Assembly: GCA_027257055.1 (NCBI GenBank) | Contig: JAPVLO010000074.1 | Location: 2,743,001-2,807,000, forward strand | DNA length: 64,000 nt | Direction: 5' to 3' | From: Cephalopachus bancanus | Taxonomy: Eukaryota; Chordata; Mammalia; Primates; Tarsiidae | In this document: positions 36,791 to 49,518 of the stretch, piece by piece | How the letters are laid out: each line of letters starts with the position of its first letter | How positions within the stretch are numbered: position 1 is the first letter of the stretch | The notes under the pieces: generated by a model | What the model saw: only the letters and a program-made list of their open reading frames with translations | Databases searched by the model: none | What the model was told of the DNA's origin: nothing | Position numbers and translations under genes: made by a program

Positions 36791-37880
36791 TCTATTACTT
36801 GCATGCAAATATCCTTAAATGATATATTCAATAATTGAAAAAATACAAAATGTATCCCAAAATAAAGTTTAAATTTTCACCATCATTCTCATATTAAATC
36901 TCATATTAAAAAGTGTGTGTATGTGTATGTGTGTGTGTATGTGTGTGTCTGTGGGCACATACATGTGTGTGTTTAAAAGTTGTTACTTAACAAATGAGTA
37001 GTTGTACATGTTTATTTTTCAGTAGCCATCAGGTCAAATAGAGCAGACTGGTGAACATGATACCATGGATTGTTGAACATGGTGATTTCTGCAAAAGTAC
37101 TCTATCACTTCCTGCTATAATTTTACACATGAAATTACCCATTATATGATAATATTTATTGTAACTCTAAAAACTATTGAATCTTATTTTTTTTAACAAA
37201 ACTCACAAGTCATAAACATATCAATGAGCAAAATTTGCTACTTTTGTGGCTTTAAAAATTAGTTCAAAACTATTGTCTTCTTAAAAAACATTTTTCAATA
37301 CGTGATTTGTGCAAATTACAAAAGGAGCTGTAAGTACAAAGATTATTAAGATAGGCTCACTACTATCAAAATTTTCACAGTCCACTTCAACCACTACTAA
37401 TTTCCCCACTGTGATTAGTTGACCTGGATGGTCTTATATTCCTAACACCTATTTTAATGTGAGAACTGGCAGTGTGTTAAGTAGTTCCACAATTTAAGTT
37501 CGCAGAACTAAGTGCTGAGGCTATCTTCATGACTTGGAAGGACTTGATTAAATGTGACATTTTAGTTATTCCTCCTAATTCCTCCAGGAAGAAATGGAAG
37601 AGGGGTTAAGGAAGAGACAGGGAATGAAACAGTCTTCTAGAGAAATACAGAATTTATGACTAGATGCCATCAGTTCCTTCTTTTTTTTCCCCCCAAGAAA
37701 ATGTGAGTGACACTGCCAACACTCAATCCCTTTAACTAAATCAAGTATTGATATAAATATTTTGGTTAATGTTAATGAGTCACTGAACCAGTAGAGTCGG
37801 AGGCTACTAGTACATGGAGGTGAAGCAAAGGATCTTGAAAGAACTGAAGAGAGAAAATATCCCCGTTAGAATGGCAACAG

Positions 37881-37882
<2 letters not shown>
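36791..37882. other. Unassigned DNA with a GT-rich tract
   Basis: A degenerate GT/TATG tract lies at about 36913-36972. Otherwise no gene or repeat is recognised. Confidence 0.5.

Positions 37883-37935
<53 letters not shown>
37883..37935 (+). repeat. (GT)n microsatellite
   Basis: About 26 uninterrupted GT units, the longest GT array in the window. Confidence 0.97.
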
Positions 37936-37937
<2 letters not shown>

Positions 37938-39567
37938 AAGTGGATCCTGCTCAGAATAGTTGAGAATTAAATTATCTTTGCCCAAGTGAGAGCTTCACAT
38001 TGAGGAGGAGATCACAAGATTAAAAGTAATAATAGCCAACATAGAAGAGAACAGAGAGGTCAGCAATGGTAGTCAACTAGGAAAAAATCTTTCTCCTTTC
38101 TCTTCTCCCAACCATCCCTGAGCACATTAATCCCACAAAAGAGAGGGCATTTGTGAGAAGGTAACTCCCTGTTCCCGACCCACTTGAGTGGAGGTCTCCC
38201 TTGCACCAACGGGATAGAGAGAAATTTAAATTGGATTTGAAACTGAAGCGTTCAGCTGACTTTATCATGATGAGTAAAATGATACAATATAAAGTAATGA
38301 AAATAACAGCAAATTTGTGGAAGCAGGCTGACCTATTATTAACAGGGTTGGCTATTCTTTAAGATACTCTGGTGGTAAGTGATTTTGCAGAGTAAGGTCA
38401 GTGGAAATCAGTGCATAAATACTACTTTTCTCTGTTTATGGTACAATGACTTATCTTTTTTTTCATTAACTTATTTACATGTGAGGAAGAGCCTAATAAT
38501 TTACCATGTTTTAGATAAAATGAAAGCTTTATATAAAAGCAAGAGCATTTGCCAGTTATTGTGCATAAACTCTGTTCATATGCTGAAATAACTGGATGAA
38601 TGCCCACACGTACAAAGCAAATAGATCTTGTTTTCAAGTATTCAGACTTCTATATTTGTAAATTGTTTTGGTTCTGCTTGATTGCAGGTGATCTTTAGAA
38701 TGTGAAATCAATTCTAGAATTAGAAAACTTCAATGAAGTGAAAAAGATATATGATTTCTTTCTCCCAGCTGACTCTTGTTCAGCCATTTCTGCCTATATC
38801 TCTCTTTCATTCTATGAATCTGCTATGGAAGAGAAATTGATGAGCTAATATTAAGAGAAGCAGAGTGAAGTCTTTGAATAATAAAAAAATTGAAATATAA
38901 TTATAGAGAATGCATAGGAATCTTGTCATTGGTGATAACAGAATAAAAGGTATGTTTTTTTTTCATGTCAAAACATACACTTAGATGATATTTATTCATT
39001 TCTCTGCATAAGAAACCCCGTGAATTATCTTATAAATTAAATTGACTATAATGAATTCATTTTATCTTATATATTTTATTGGTATATTTACATATGTGAA
39101 ATATTTTTTATTGACAGTGACTTGATATTAAGTGGAGTTTTTATAGGAAATAGAAAAATAATTTTATTAGATGTTATATACTTTTAAATAAAACATATAA
39201 TATCTCAGTAAGCATCACAATAATTTAAACTATCCTGTTGTAACTTTCTATAATTTTATGTCTCTACATGGTAAAATCTTAGCCTTTATCAAAGGTTTTC
39301 TCTAATCCCACTGAAACCTTATCAAAATGCTCATTGGTTCTCATACATTTTCTCTTTTCTTAGGGTGAGTAACTTAAACTAGTGAGAAAAAAAATGACAC
39401 TAGAAAGAGCAGTGAGCAAGAAATACAAAGAACAGACTTATTGTCTTAAAGTGAGCACATTTAGGTACTTAATTTTGAGTTAATAAACATGTAAACATGC
39501 AGGGTGAGTTCAGGGCATGTTTCTCTAAAAAACAATAAATTACATCTTCTCAATTATAAATACATGA
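37936..39567. other. Unassigned AT-rich DNA
   Basis: Nothing recognised. Short frames show no domain. Confidence 0.5.
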
Positions 39568-39916
39568 AAGTTATGAAAATTTATTTATTTTATTTTATTT
39601 TTTGAGTTGGAGTCTCACTCTGTCGCCCAGGCTGGAGTGCAGTGGCATCTCCCGGCCACCGCAGCCTCGACCTGCTGGGCTCTGGCGATCCTTCTGCCTC
39701 AGCCTTCCAAGGAGCTGGAACTACAGGCGCGTGCTACCAGGCCTGGCTAATTTTATTTTATTTTATTTTTTTGATTTATTGTAGAGATGAGGTCTTACCA
39801 AGTTGCCCAGGAGGATCTCGAACCCGCAGACTCAGGCAATCCACTCACCTCAGCCTCCCAAAGCACGGGATTACAGGCTGAGCCACCAAGTTTGGATAAA
39901 AAGTTATGAAAATTTA
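39568..39916 (-). mobile_element. Alu, full length, ACTTG subtype, with target duplication
   Basis: Dimer at about 39584-39895, flanked by aagttatgaaaattta at both ends. The middle linker has grown into (TTTTA)n (about 39750-39770). The pentamer is present as ccaagttgccc. Confidence 0.97.
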
Positions 39917-40375
39917 AAGCCCAGAAGGTTTTTAATTCAAATCTCTTTTTGCACAGGTCTAGTGTTGACCCAAAAATATTTTATAAGGACTCTGGGGACG
40001 GGGCTTGACAAAAACTTTTGACTAACAGTCCCAGACAATTGAAGATGCTGGGTTCAGAGAGGCAAGTAAATCCAAAGATAGCACAATAGAAGCCAGTTCC
40101 AAATCTAGGCAGGAATGAGAATGATAAGCAAATTCATTCATAACCCGAGACAATGTCCAGAAAAGGACAATATCAAGTGAAAACAGGTCATTATTTAATG
40201 GAGAAAGGTATTTTTTGAAATCTGAAATTCTGAACAAATCCTTGGAAGTATATTGGCATTTGAGGCACCTGTTTTATACATTTGCAGCAGTATGTTGCCT
40301 AAATTAATTAAAATGATTTAATGGTGTAGGTGTTCGTCACTGTAGACAAAAATAATAAAATAAGAGCAGAAATAG
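39917..40375. other. Unassigned DNA
   Basis: No gene or repeat recognised. Confidence 0.5.
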
Positions 40376-40693
40376 AATGATTATGACCGCTGGGCTCGGT
40401 GGCTCAGCCTGTAATCCCGCGCGGTGGGAGGCCGAGCTGAGTGAATTGCCTGAGCCCGAGGGTTCGAGACCCGCCTGGGCAACTTGGTGAGACCTCATCT
40501 CTACAATAAATCAAAAAATCAGCCGGGCCTGGTAGCGCGCGCCTGTGATTCCAGCTACTCGGAAGGCTGAGGCGGAAGGATCGCCGGAGCCCAGCAGGTC
40601 GAGGCTGCGGTGGCCGGGAGTGGCCACTGCACTCCAGTCTGGGTGACAGAGTGAGACTCCAACTCAAAAAAAAAAAAAAAAATGATTATGACC
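40376..40693 (+). mobile_element. Alu, full length, ACTTG subtype, with target duplication
   Basis: Dimer at 40389-40680, flanked by aatgattatgacc on both sides (exact). It keeps the pentamer (caacttggtgagacc) and has the right-arm hairpin gtggccgggagtggccac. A 3-base contraction (cgcgcggtgggagg) sits after the A box. Confidence 0.97.
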
Positions 40694-40864
40694 CTCCAAA
40701 CAATATTAACATTTTTGTATGTAAATGTTTTAAATTTTTTGCTTTAACTCTATATAGATTTGGAGGATTTTTATTTGATAGAGGAAAAAAATTGATTGTA
40801 AACTCATAGCAGTTTTCATGTTTTTCTACAAAACTAATTTGGATCATTTTACTTTGTTTTATTT

Positions 40865-40944
40865 ATTTTTTTTTTTTAGAAAGCAAGATTTATTGAGAGG
40901 ACAGAAAAGCTCCCACAGTGGGAAGGGACCCAAAGGGATTGCCC
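40865..40944 (-). mobile_element. Short A-tailed retrosequence, possibly an LTR R region (copy 2)
   Basis: A T-run followed by a 67-nt body similar to copy 1 (1141-1208) at roughly 85%. Key shared points: AATAAA near the tail on the minus strand, the CCCACTGTGGGAGCT core, and the same 5' limit at GGGCAA. Target repeats are unclear. Confidence 0.6.
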
Positions 40945-43900
40945 GGTTTTGATAATTTTAAAGTGAAAATGCTGAAAAGTCACCTTATTCAAAGTACCTC
41001 TCAGAAATAGAAATTTGACAATTAGAGAATATGTGTATTTTTTTTAAGGTTAAACAGCAAGCTCATTTTTAAAGTCTTAAAACTAGGTAATTTCTGTCTT
41101 TTCTATTTGCTCTTTTCATTACATAAATACTTCTATAAATTCATTATTTCTGTTAGATACATAGTAGGAGTTTGAAAAACATGTCTTAAGTAAAATCATT
41201 TCACCTGAAGGAGATCATATTTTAATTTATTTTTAACTACTGAATTTTTATATAAATTTGTTCACAAGTCTAAGTAGAAAGCATAATAACCATAAAAATT
41301 TGCATATGAACAATGAACTTTTTTTAGAAGGAACAGAATTTTGAGGGGATTGTTACATATGACATTGAAATTCTCAGTGTCATAGTGACTAGAGGGCTTG
41401 CTTGCTGAAAAGATAAAACTAAGAAAGAAGATGCGTTTCAAACTTTTCTTTCTTTTTTTCTTTCTTTTTCTTTTTTCTGATTATCATTAACTGGGAAGAA
41501 AACAATTACTAAAAATGTCATATTTTAAAAATACAGATCTGTTGTATTCAATGTTTTTAGATTAATCACAACTTAGATTATTAAATTTAATAACAAATAT
41601 TTTTGCATAATTTAAGAGAAAGGGGAATTCTTGTTCTATAATAAAAAGTAAAGATATAGTTTAAATAGATTAAACTTTTTACTTTCAGCAAATATAATCA
41701 CTTAGCAATTAGTGTGGCTTGCCGTGTTGCACACTTGCATACACATCTCCATTCTGACAGAATTAAAATAATTATTTTCATGGTACTACACACTAATCCT
41801 GATGTAATATGCTTTTTCCCCAAAATAGAAGTCACACATGTCTAATGATGAGGACTTCTTTGATAAATGAATTGTTTGATAATAGTCTGTTTTGACAAAA
41901 AAAAAAATCAGTCCCAGAATTCCACTGATGCCAGTGTCTACACGATTCATCTGCATCTACATGTTGACTGACTTGCCTAAGGGGATACTAACATATGTCC
42001 TTCTCTCTTCTTAATCTAAAGTTTTACTCATTGAATTTCAGTGTTATTTTCCATTGTGCTTATTTTCTCTTTATTATTATTATTTTAAAATTGTACCAAA
42101 AATTTCAAAAAAGATATATGTAAAGTACAAGCTCTGTGCCTGGCACATAGCACAACAAAGCAACTCTTACCAATCTCCTACATATATTGCATATTGGCAT
42201 CTGTTAAACATTTTTTGTGCATCTTAACAAGAAAATTTAGAATGTTTATATGAAGGTTAAAAAATTATCTTCATTAAAAAGCTATCTCATTACTATTTCT
42301 TCTGGTCTACCATCATTTGTTAGCCATAGGTTGATTAAAAATCCAAAGAGAACATAGTCTTAAGAAAGTAAGCCAAACAGAGAGATAAGAAAAAATTTCA
42401 GTTGCTTCGAGACTGAACTGGCAACACAATTAACATAAAATCTGTTGTATCTGATACTTCTTGGAAAACAGATATTGACATGAGCTAGAGGGAAAAAAAA
42501 GTTCACTGATACTCATAGAATGAACCCGAGAGTTCAGAGAAAGCATCACAGAGCAGAAACTTCTATACAGTTGCATAAACTTTGTTGTCTACAGTATATT
42601 TTATCTAGGATATGAAGAATAGAAACCACCATCTACATTGCTAAAGAAGGCATTCCTACCACTCTTGGGTCAGGTTAACCTCTACTTAAAAATTGTCTGT
42701 CGTTGAATGGCAAATTTTCTGTAATAAAGACACTAATGCTCTTTCATCTCAAAGACAACCAAAAATAAATAAACTCATTAAAGAAAGTTGCTTAATTGTA
42801 TTTTGTTAAATTTTTATGTCTACAAATAACCATTTAAGGTTTTTTTTTCCTGTTTTATAGCTTTTGAAGAAAAAATAATTGTTTCTTTTATAACATGTAT
42901 AAAATGTTATAAAACTTATCAGAGAATCCAAAGTTCAAATAGTTTCACGGTATAAAAAGATGTATAGTTACAAGGAAGACAAAAACAAAAGACCTGAGAT
43001 TGCATCTTTTTATAGTGAAGCACCAGTGAAAGTTTATGAGATTTCTGATACAAGTTGTTAAATATTTTTGAGCTTTAAGGGCTTTTATCCATTAATAAGT
43101 ACCTAAATGTTTTTCCATCATAGTATCAGCAAAGTTATTTTTACTAAAATCATTTATAATGCATACAATTTAGTTTATGTATAGGATATTCCCTATTTAT
43201 ATGTTTACTCTAGATGATGATTAGATTACATTTCTTGTCAGCTGTGATTTAGATAAGCAAATTAAGTTATTTTCCCTGAGTGAAAGGCAGTATTAGAGTA
43301 AGAAATTAGAGCAAGGTGCATCAAGAATAAACAGAAAATGAGTAAATGAAAATAAAACGAAGAGAGCAAAAAATTAATGAACCAACTAAAGGAAAAAAGT
43401 AAAATGATGGTAGACAAAGAAACAGAGCATAAGAAAATTGAGAGCTTTTTGTATTTTTATAACCGCAGCATGCTTAAGGAAGTGGTTTTCGTTCTAGCTA
43501 TGATGCACGACCTACAAAGAATGGTCTCCAATTAAACTGTCCTCTTGAATTCACTGTGTTGTTTTCTTCATTTTATTTTCCTCCTGACTGCTAAAAACAT
43601 TGCTTCATTTCCTACTTCTCACTTTGCCTTTTTGTAACTGATGAGAGTGTTTCTCTATTCATGGATAAGGAAAACGGGCAGAAAATAGTATACTTATAGA
43701 GTTGAGAAGATGGAGTTGGGAGTCTGAGGACACAGGCTAGATTATCTGAGCGAAAGCTACAGAGAGTGCAGAAGCTTCTTCTCAAGTGTTCAAAGAAATC
43801 TGGCCAGGGCATGCATGTGAGAAAATGACCCAGGACCACAAAAGAGACTCTGGACAGAATGATAGGGAATGGTACTCAGTACTCACACAAAACTGGAAAT

Positions 43901-44099
43901 AGTACCTATTTTGCCCAGCCAGAATGAAAAGACATCACAGTTAATGGGATATTGAGTAGAGTACACAGAAGGGTCTTGCCCCAATAGTGGGAAATAACCT
44001 TTGTCTAGAATGAAAAATGTTCTGGTATTACCTAATAATCATAATAAGAACATTCCTTAGGAATAAAATAGGTTCCAGGTAGTATAATTGTATCTTTAA
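40945..44099. other. Unassigned AT-rich DNA with a small MIR piece
   Basis: At 42105-42165 tgtgcctggcacatagcaca matches the MIR 3' region. A pyrimidine tract lies at about 41445-41477. The remainder, including frames at 43612-43839, shows no recognised gene or element. Confidence 0.5.
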
Positions 44100-44292
44100 A
44101 CAAAGCTCACTAGTATTTATAGGAATAAAAAACTAGCCAGTACCCAACAAAATATATTTTATATTTTTCATTTAATGCAATCCATAATGAGGAGAAAAAT
44201 CAGGGATTGAGATCAACCCAGAATCGATACACATTTTAGTCTTAGCAGACAAGTACATTAAAAACGATGCTATAACTATACTACATAGATTT

Positions 44293-44975
44293 ATAAGTGT
44301 TAGCCTTAGAGACATCATCTCAAATGATCTCTGCCACTTTGCTAGCTGCCCCAGGATGGAAAATTACCAACTGGACCAAAGCTACAAAATATCCTGCCAT
44401 ATGTAACACCTAGCATAGCCACAAGGTTTCCTCCCAATTTTGTTTGTTTTGTTTGTTTTGTTGTTTTGTTTGTTTTGAGTTGGAGTCTCACTCTGTCACC
44501 CAGACTGGAGTGCAGTGGCCGCTTCCGGCCACCGCAGCCTCGACCTGCTGGGCTCCGGCGATCCTTCCGCCTCAGCCTTCCGAGTAGCCGGAATTACAGG
44601 CATGCGCTACCACGCCTGGCTGATTTTTTGATTTATTGTAGAGATGAGGTCTCGCTGCCCAGGCGGGTCTCGAACCCGCGGACTCAGGCAATCCACTCAC
44701 CTCAGCCTCCCAAAGGCGCGGGATTACAGGCTGAGCCACTGACCCCGGCTGGTTTCCTCCCAATTTTATTTAACCTGAGCTTTAGTTACCCGCTAGCAAT
44801 GCCAACTACAAAATTTTCCCCTTAAGCCCTATAACTGTCCTAGCCTGTAAGTGGGTGTTGGCTTCAGTCTCATCTGGAGACCCACTTCACAGATCTCTTC
44901 CTTGAAATAAACCTGCGTTGCTGTCTCCTGTGTCTCTTTTCCTATCTGCTTGATTTCTTGGCCTAAAACAATAAG
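44293..44975 (+). mobile_element. Solo LTR with 5-bp target duplication, class I-like
   Basis: LTR 44298-44970 begins TGTTAG and ends CTAAAACA, and ataag flanks it on both sides (44293-44297, 44971-44975). Without the nested Alu the LTR is about 347 bp. A poly(A) signal AATAAA at 44906-44911 is followed by a CTGTCTC/TGTGTCTC-rich stretch, as in R-U5 of class I LTRs. No internal retroviral sequence is present, so it arose by LTR-LTR recombination. The family was not identified. Confidence 0.85.
44425..44767 (-). mobile_element. Alu, full length, young type, inside the solo LTR
   Basis: Dimer with a (GTTTT)n tail, about 44442-44750. A perfect 17-bp target duplication, ggtttcctcccaatttt, lies at 44425-44441 and 44751-44767. 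Perfect T-arm-like stem at 44663-44679. No ACTTG. Confidence 0.98.
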
Positions 44976-45245
44976 TAGAGTCATGAAATAAATAAGACAG
45001 ACCCACTCATACTTTCAAAGATGAAATTTACAATGTCTAAGGTGAAAAATACACTGGATAGAATTAATGGAATATTAACTTTTCAGCAGAGCAGATGGAA
45101 GAACATGGGAGAACTACCAAAAAAAAAAAAAAAACAGAGAAAAAACTGAATGAAAATAAATAAATGAACAGAGCACAGGATCAGTAAGCTGAAGGGCAAA
45201 TTCAATTGGCCTAATGTATGCCTAATAGAGTTCATGATAAATTTA

Positions 45246-48185
45246 AATTCATCGGAATTAAATATTTCCAAGCTAAGATAAGGGATATAGACATATGTAT
45301 GTCACTGACAAAAAAAAAAAAAAAAAGTTTCAATGGACCTGAAGAGAAAACATTGCTGATTATAGCACATTAGTTGATTATAAATGACTAAAGAGAAGAA
45401 AACATACTCTTACTCTTATTTTTTTTAAAGTCTCATATTCATAATTTCTCTACCTTACTCTATAGTATATAGGAGATAACTAGGACAAGAAGTAGGAAAT
45501 GTAGAAAAGGATACAAAGAGACACAAATTGTGACAACAAAATTTTAAAGCGCCAATGAGAAATTTCATAAGACAGGTAAAATAGGAAAGAAAGATTTCAT
45601 TAAAAATTATTGCAATAGGAGTCAAGACTATCGCAGTAAAAAAGAGAGATTGAACTCAACTCCCATTGAAACAAAAATGTGGGAGGCTTTTGAAGCCTTG
45701 AGCTGAACAAATAGAAAAGTACTGGAGGTCTTTGTACAGAGGTTGATCATTGTAATGAGGTCATCCATGTTTGCTAGTTACCAAGAAAATTAAACTCCGG
45801 CCTTTCACCCCTCCCTCCCAAAGGGGACTGACTGAATGACAGAGGAGCACTATGTTTCTTGATGGTCACATTTCAGAGGAATGGATTTCAGTTTTATGAG
45901 AAAGATATTATTGAGTTGTAAAAGTAGCCAAAACCCATTTATATCTAAAAGAGTAAAAATGGAATTTATTTGCAGTTTTGTTTTCCAAACTAAATGCTCT
46001 CAAAAAAAAGGAAATCTGGACCTGGAGACATAAAGAGGTCTGTGTAAAGTTTAATCAAGCTGAAGGGAATGTTAAGGCTGTGAAGGAATTAGAAAAAAAA
46101 ATGGATATTCAAGATTTCCCGCCATTCATCAAATTATTAAAAAAAAAAAAGTCTTGTCTCCGAAAAACTTTTAGAACTTCTAATTCATCATGAAACTTAG
46201 TAAAAGCATAACAGTTCACATTAATGGTGTGAAAAACTAATTTGACCAGATCTGTTGAATTACTTTTTGTTATAAAATGGCATACGCACACATACAAAAA
46301 AACCTGAAGCAAGTAGTTCAGAAAATATTCTTTTAAAAATCTATTTTGACAAGTGTCATTTAGTTTCCATTATCTTTAACGCTTGATGATATATTGTTAC
46401 ATGGGTTTAACTATATTTAAAGCAGTAATGAATTCTCACTCCAAATCTTCACAACTAGCTTTCTGTTACCAAATATTTGTGGGGAGCCAGGCTGAGACTT
46501 TAAGAATGTGTAAGAATAGACCAGCTCTCAGGTTAATGAAAGTCAATCACTTTGGCACAAACGCCTGCATAATTGTACTCTGCGTCTTTCATTAGAAAGC
46601 ATTGAGAGAGAAAGGATGGTTCTTCTCAGTCTATCGCACACACAAAAGATTCTCTTTTCTTTATAACCTTAATTGATTTGGATGGTCTGTGCGCACCGAT
46701 GCTAGACATTGTTAAAAAAACACACACACAAAATTTAAAAAATCTAAAAGTTATTTTTAAAAAATAGTCTAATCCATACTTAAAGAGTCATTTAAAATGC
46801 AAGCAGTGTATTTCAAATTAATCAGTACCAACATAAAAAGAATGGCAAAAGGACATTTTCGCAAAACTACTCTAATTACCATGTCAGATGTTTAAAATGT
46901 AAAGTCAGCGCAATACATGCAAACAATTCCTGAGGCGGTGTGCTACCATCTGCCTTGGGGAAGAGTCCGTTATTTTGTTGTTCTCTCACCCTAATAGTGA
47001 TGAAAAACTTTTCCTAAGCTGTCACATAAAAGATTGGTAAAGTGGTTTAATAAAATCCTGGCCAAAGGGCCAGTTCAGATTGGATGAAACCAAACACAAG
47101 AAATTTACAGAAAAGAGAAATAAGGTAAGGCTCATATAATTCAGTTTTTAAATGAATTTCTTAGACTTCTTCCAATGATGTGGGAAACAATTAGAATCAC
47201 AAAGTTTACAAAGACAAGAGTTCTCTTCAGAACTATAGAATTTGCTCTTCGACCAAAAGTAAAATGGCATTTTTGTATCTGAGCACACTTATTTGCTCAT
47301 TTGCCCATTTACAAATTATTATATGAAATATGTGTAAACTTCTATCTGTCTGGCACTGTAGTGGATGTGGGGAACCCTGGTCTCTAGTCTCTAGAAACTA
47401 GAATGTCTATTGAGAGAGACAGAGTATCCATGACATCATCAGCTAGGCAGAGAGCCAGGGAAAGGGCACCTGACTAAACTGAAGAAATTTAACTAGGGAA
47501 AAAATAGCAAAAGTAAAAAGGGTTATTTTTAAAGGTTGGGAATCTACTCCTCCCACTTAAAACACTGATGAGTGAGAGAATAAAACGTCTAAGGACATAT
47601 CAGACTTCAGTAACCATAGCTTAAAAAATGGAGTCAATGTCCCTGATGATTTTTAAAAATGACAGAAAAAAAACAATTGTAACATGTTCAGTGAATTTTT
47701 GTTTGCTGCTTAATAAGTAATCTGTTTTGCATTTCATTTCCATGAAGTCATGTTGGAACATTACTATATTGAAAACATTAATAAAATGATTGAACTGTAG
47801 GTGACTATTTATAGAGGTAGTACTGACAAGCTCTGTATTAATTCAGAAAGCTACCTCCATTAAAATCCATGTGATTTCCAAATATGATACACCTGAAAGA
47901 GTTATAATTTCAAATTTGTTTTTATTATTTTCTCAAGAATTTCAATGTGTTATTTTACTGGTTTTACCCTCCACGAGATTATGAGTACATTATAAAGTCT
48001 AGTTGTTTTAAAGTGACTAATTTTATGATAACACTTTATATTGATGGAGACACTACAGTGTCAGTGCAGTAAAAATTATTTAAGTACGCATACATATGTA
48101 TTTTCACTACATAGAATAAGAAATTAATCAAAACAAAACAGTGCAAAGCAAAATAAGTGAAAAGATTCTAACACCGTTAATTCTA
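45246..48185. other. Unassigned DNA
   Basis: A-runs occur at 45120-45136, 45309-45327 and 46139-46151. A weak MIR/L2-like phrase (tctggcactgtagtggatgt) lies at about 47352. The 46.6-47.1 kb part is free of obvious repeats. No gene recognised. Confidence 0.5.
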
Positions 48186-48442
48186 TATACAGTAGATCCT
48201 TATCTACGTGTTGTCTGAAACCCTGATACAGGTGGAGCATTTGAATGTGCTAATGAACGTTTTCTTTGAACATCATGTCAGCGCTAAAAAAATTTCAGAT
48301 TTGAAGACATTTTGGGTTTCAAGTATTCGAATTAGGTATGCTCAACCAGTAAGCTATAAAATATTCCAAAATCTCCCCAACAAATTCCAAAATCTGAAAC
48401 ACTTCTCATTCCAAGCATCTTAGATAAGAGCTACTCAACTTG
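48186..48442 (+). mobile_element. Short DNA-transposon-like element with inverted ends
   Basis: The left end agtagatccttatctacg and the reverse of the right end agtagctcttatctaag are imperfect inverted repeats. The interior has the repeated 'ttccaaaatct' and 'ggtatgctcaacc' phrases I associate with a common non-autonomous mammalian DNA transposon. It is about 250 bp with no coding capacity. The family name is not certain. Confidence 0.55.
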
Positions 48443-48463
48443 CAATACCAAATCGTAGGTATA

Positions 48464-48500
48464 GTGTGTGTATGTGTGTGTGTGTGCATGTGTGTGTGTT
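48464..48500 (+). repeat. GT-rich microsatellite, interrupted
   Basis: GT units broken by atgt and gcat, directly after the DNA-transposon-like element. Confidence 0.9.
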
Positions 48501-49486
48501 TTCTTTACATACATACTGTACAGCATGGATACACTGGATGAAGGGATAATTTATGTCCTGAGTGGGACAGAGTAAAACACTGTAAGATTTTTTTCATGAC
48601 ACTCATAATGGCACAATTTAAAACTTACAAATGGTTTATTTCTGGAATATTCCGTATAATATATTATACGAACCATGACTGACCATTACAGATTGCTAAA
48701 ACTGGAGAAAGTGATACCTGGACTAAAAGAAAACTACTGATGTTTTTCTTTAGGTTTGGTTTTTGTGTCAAACCAGTTGCCACCTAGTAAGTCTGTTCCT
48801 CTTCCCAGAAATGCTAAATCTGCTTGTGCTTTTTGGCTCCTAGTAAGCATGGCGTGATTGGTACTGCCATAGTCCTGCCATTGCTAAAAAGTGATAATGA
48901 ATAAATCAGACTCAATCAAGTTTTAAGGTAATGAATAAATAGACACTTTTTAATCTTTACAGCCGATACAACAAGCAGAAATTCTCCTGTAAGCTTAAAA
49001 ATATTAAGGTATGTAAACCAGATGTCAGCTGAAGATGATATAATTTCTTACAGTACCAAAACTGACCTTCAAATTTAGGAAGAAGCTCAATTTATGAGTA
49101 ATAGAAACATTTCCTCAGACTTGGAGTAGTTTAATGTACATAATTTTGGTTGACAGTTTTTATTTCTTATGACAAGACATCAAAGGAAGCTCAAATGGCC
49201 TATCTTTGTTTCTGCTTAATGACATTAGAAGTCAATTTAAACACATAAAAACAATTTAAAAGGGTATCCTTGATTAAATTAGTGAGGTGTTTCCTTATTG
49301 AATTTGAGTTTAGCGATATTTGGACCTAAAATTTCTATTTCACTATACTTATTTTAAATGGAACAGCCAAGGTTGCTTGGAAACTGTGACCTTTGAATTC
49401 TAATAATAAATAGTAAGATTAAAAATTCACTTACAGTATAAGCACTGGAGGATTTAGAAAGGTCAAGCAAGACAAATATTACCACC
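48501..49486. other. Unassigned DNA
   Basis: AT-rich, no recognised gene or repeat family. Confidence 0.5.
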
Positions 49487-49518
49487 ATGTATGTATGTAT
49501 GTGTGTGTGTATGTATAT

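Larger units (their letters stand above)
44100..45245 (+). mobile_element. Old L1 (L1M-like) 5'/ORF1-upstream region, split by a solo LTR
   Basis: Left part: gccagtacccaac, aatgaggagaaaaatcaggg, aacccagaatcgatacacat, gcagacaagtacattaaaa and taactatactacatagat. This is the characteristic order upstream of and into ORF1 in old L1s. After the LTR it continues in register: gtagagtcatgaaa, tacaatgtctaaggtgaaaa, atacactggatagaattaat, gaacagagcacaggatcagt and ttggcctaatgtatgcctaa. The register across the break shows a single L1 interrupted later. Confidence 0.85.

Noticed and set aside
44466..44825. 119-codon frame and similar frames at 8227-8475, 9282-9638, 16165-16515, 31328-31564, 57213-57491
   Set aside because: All lie within Alu elements; the recurrent protein strings are translations of the same SINE.
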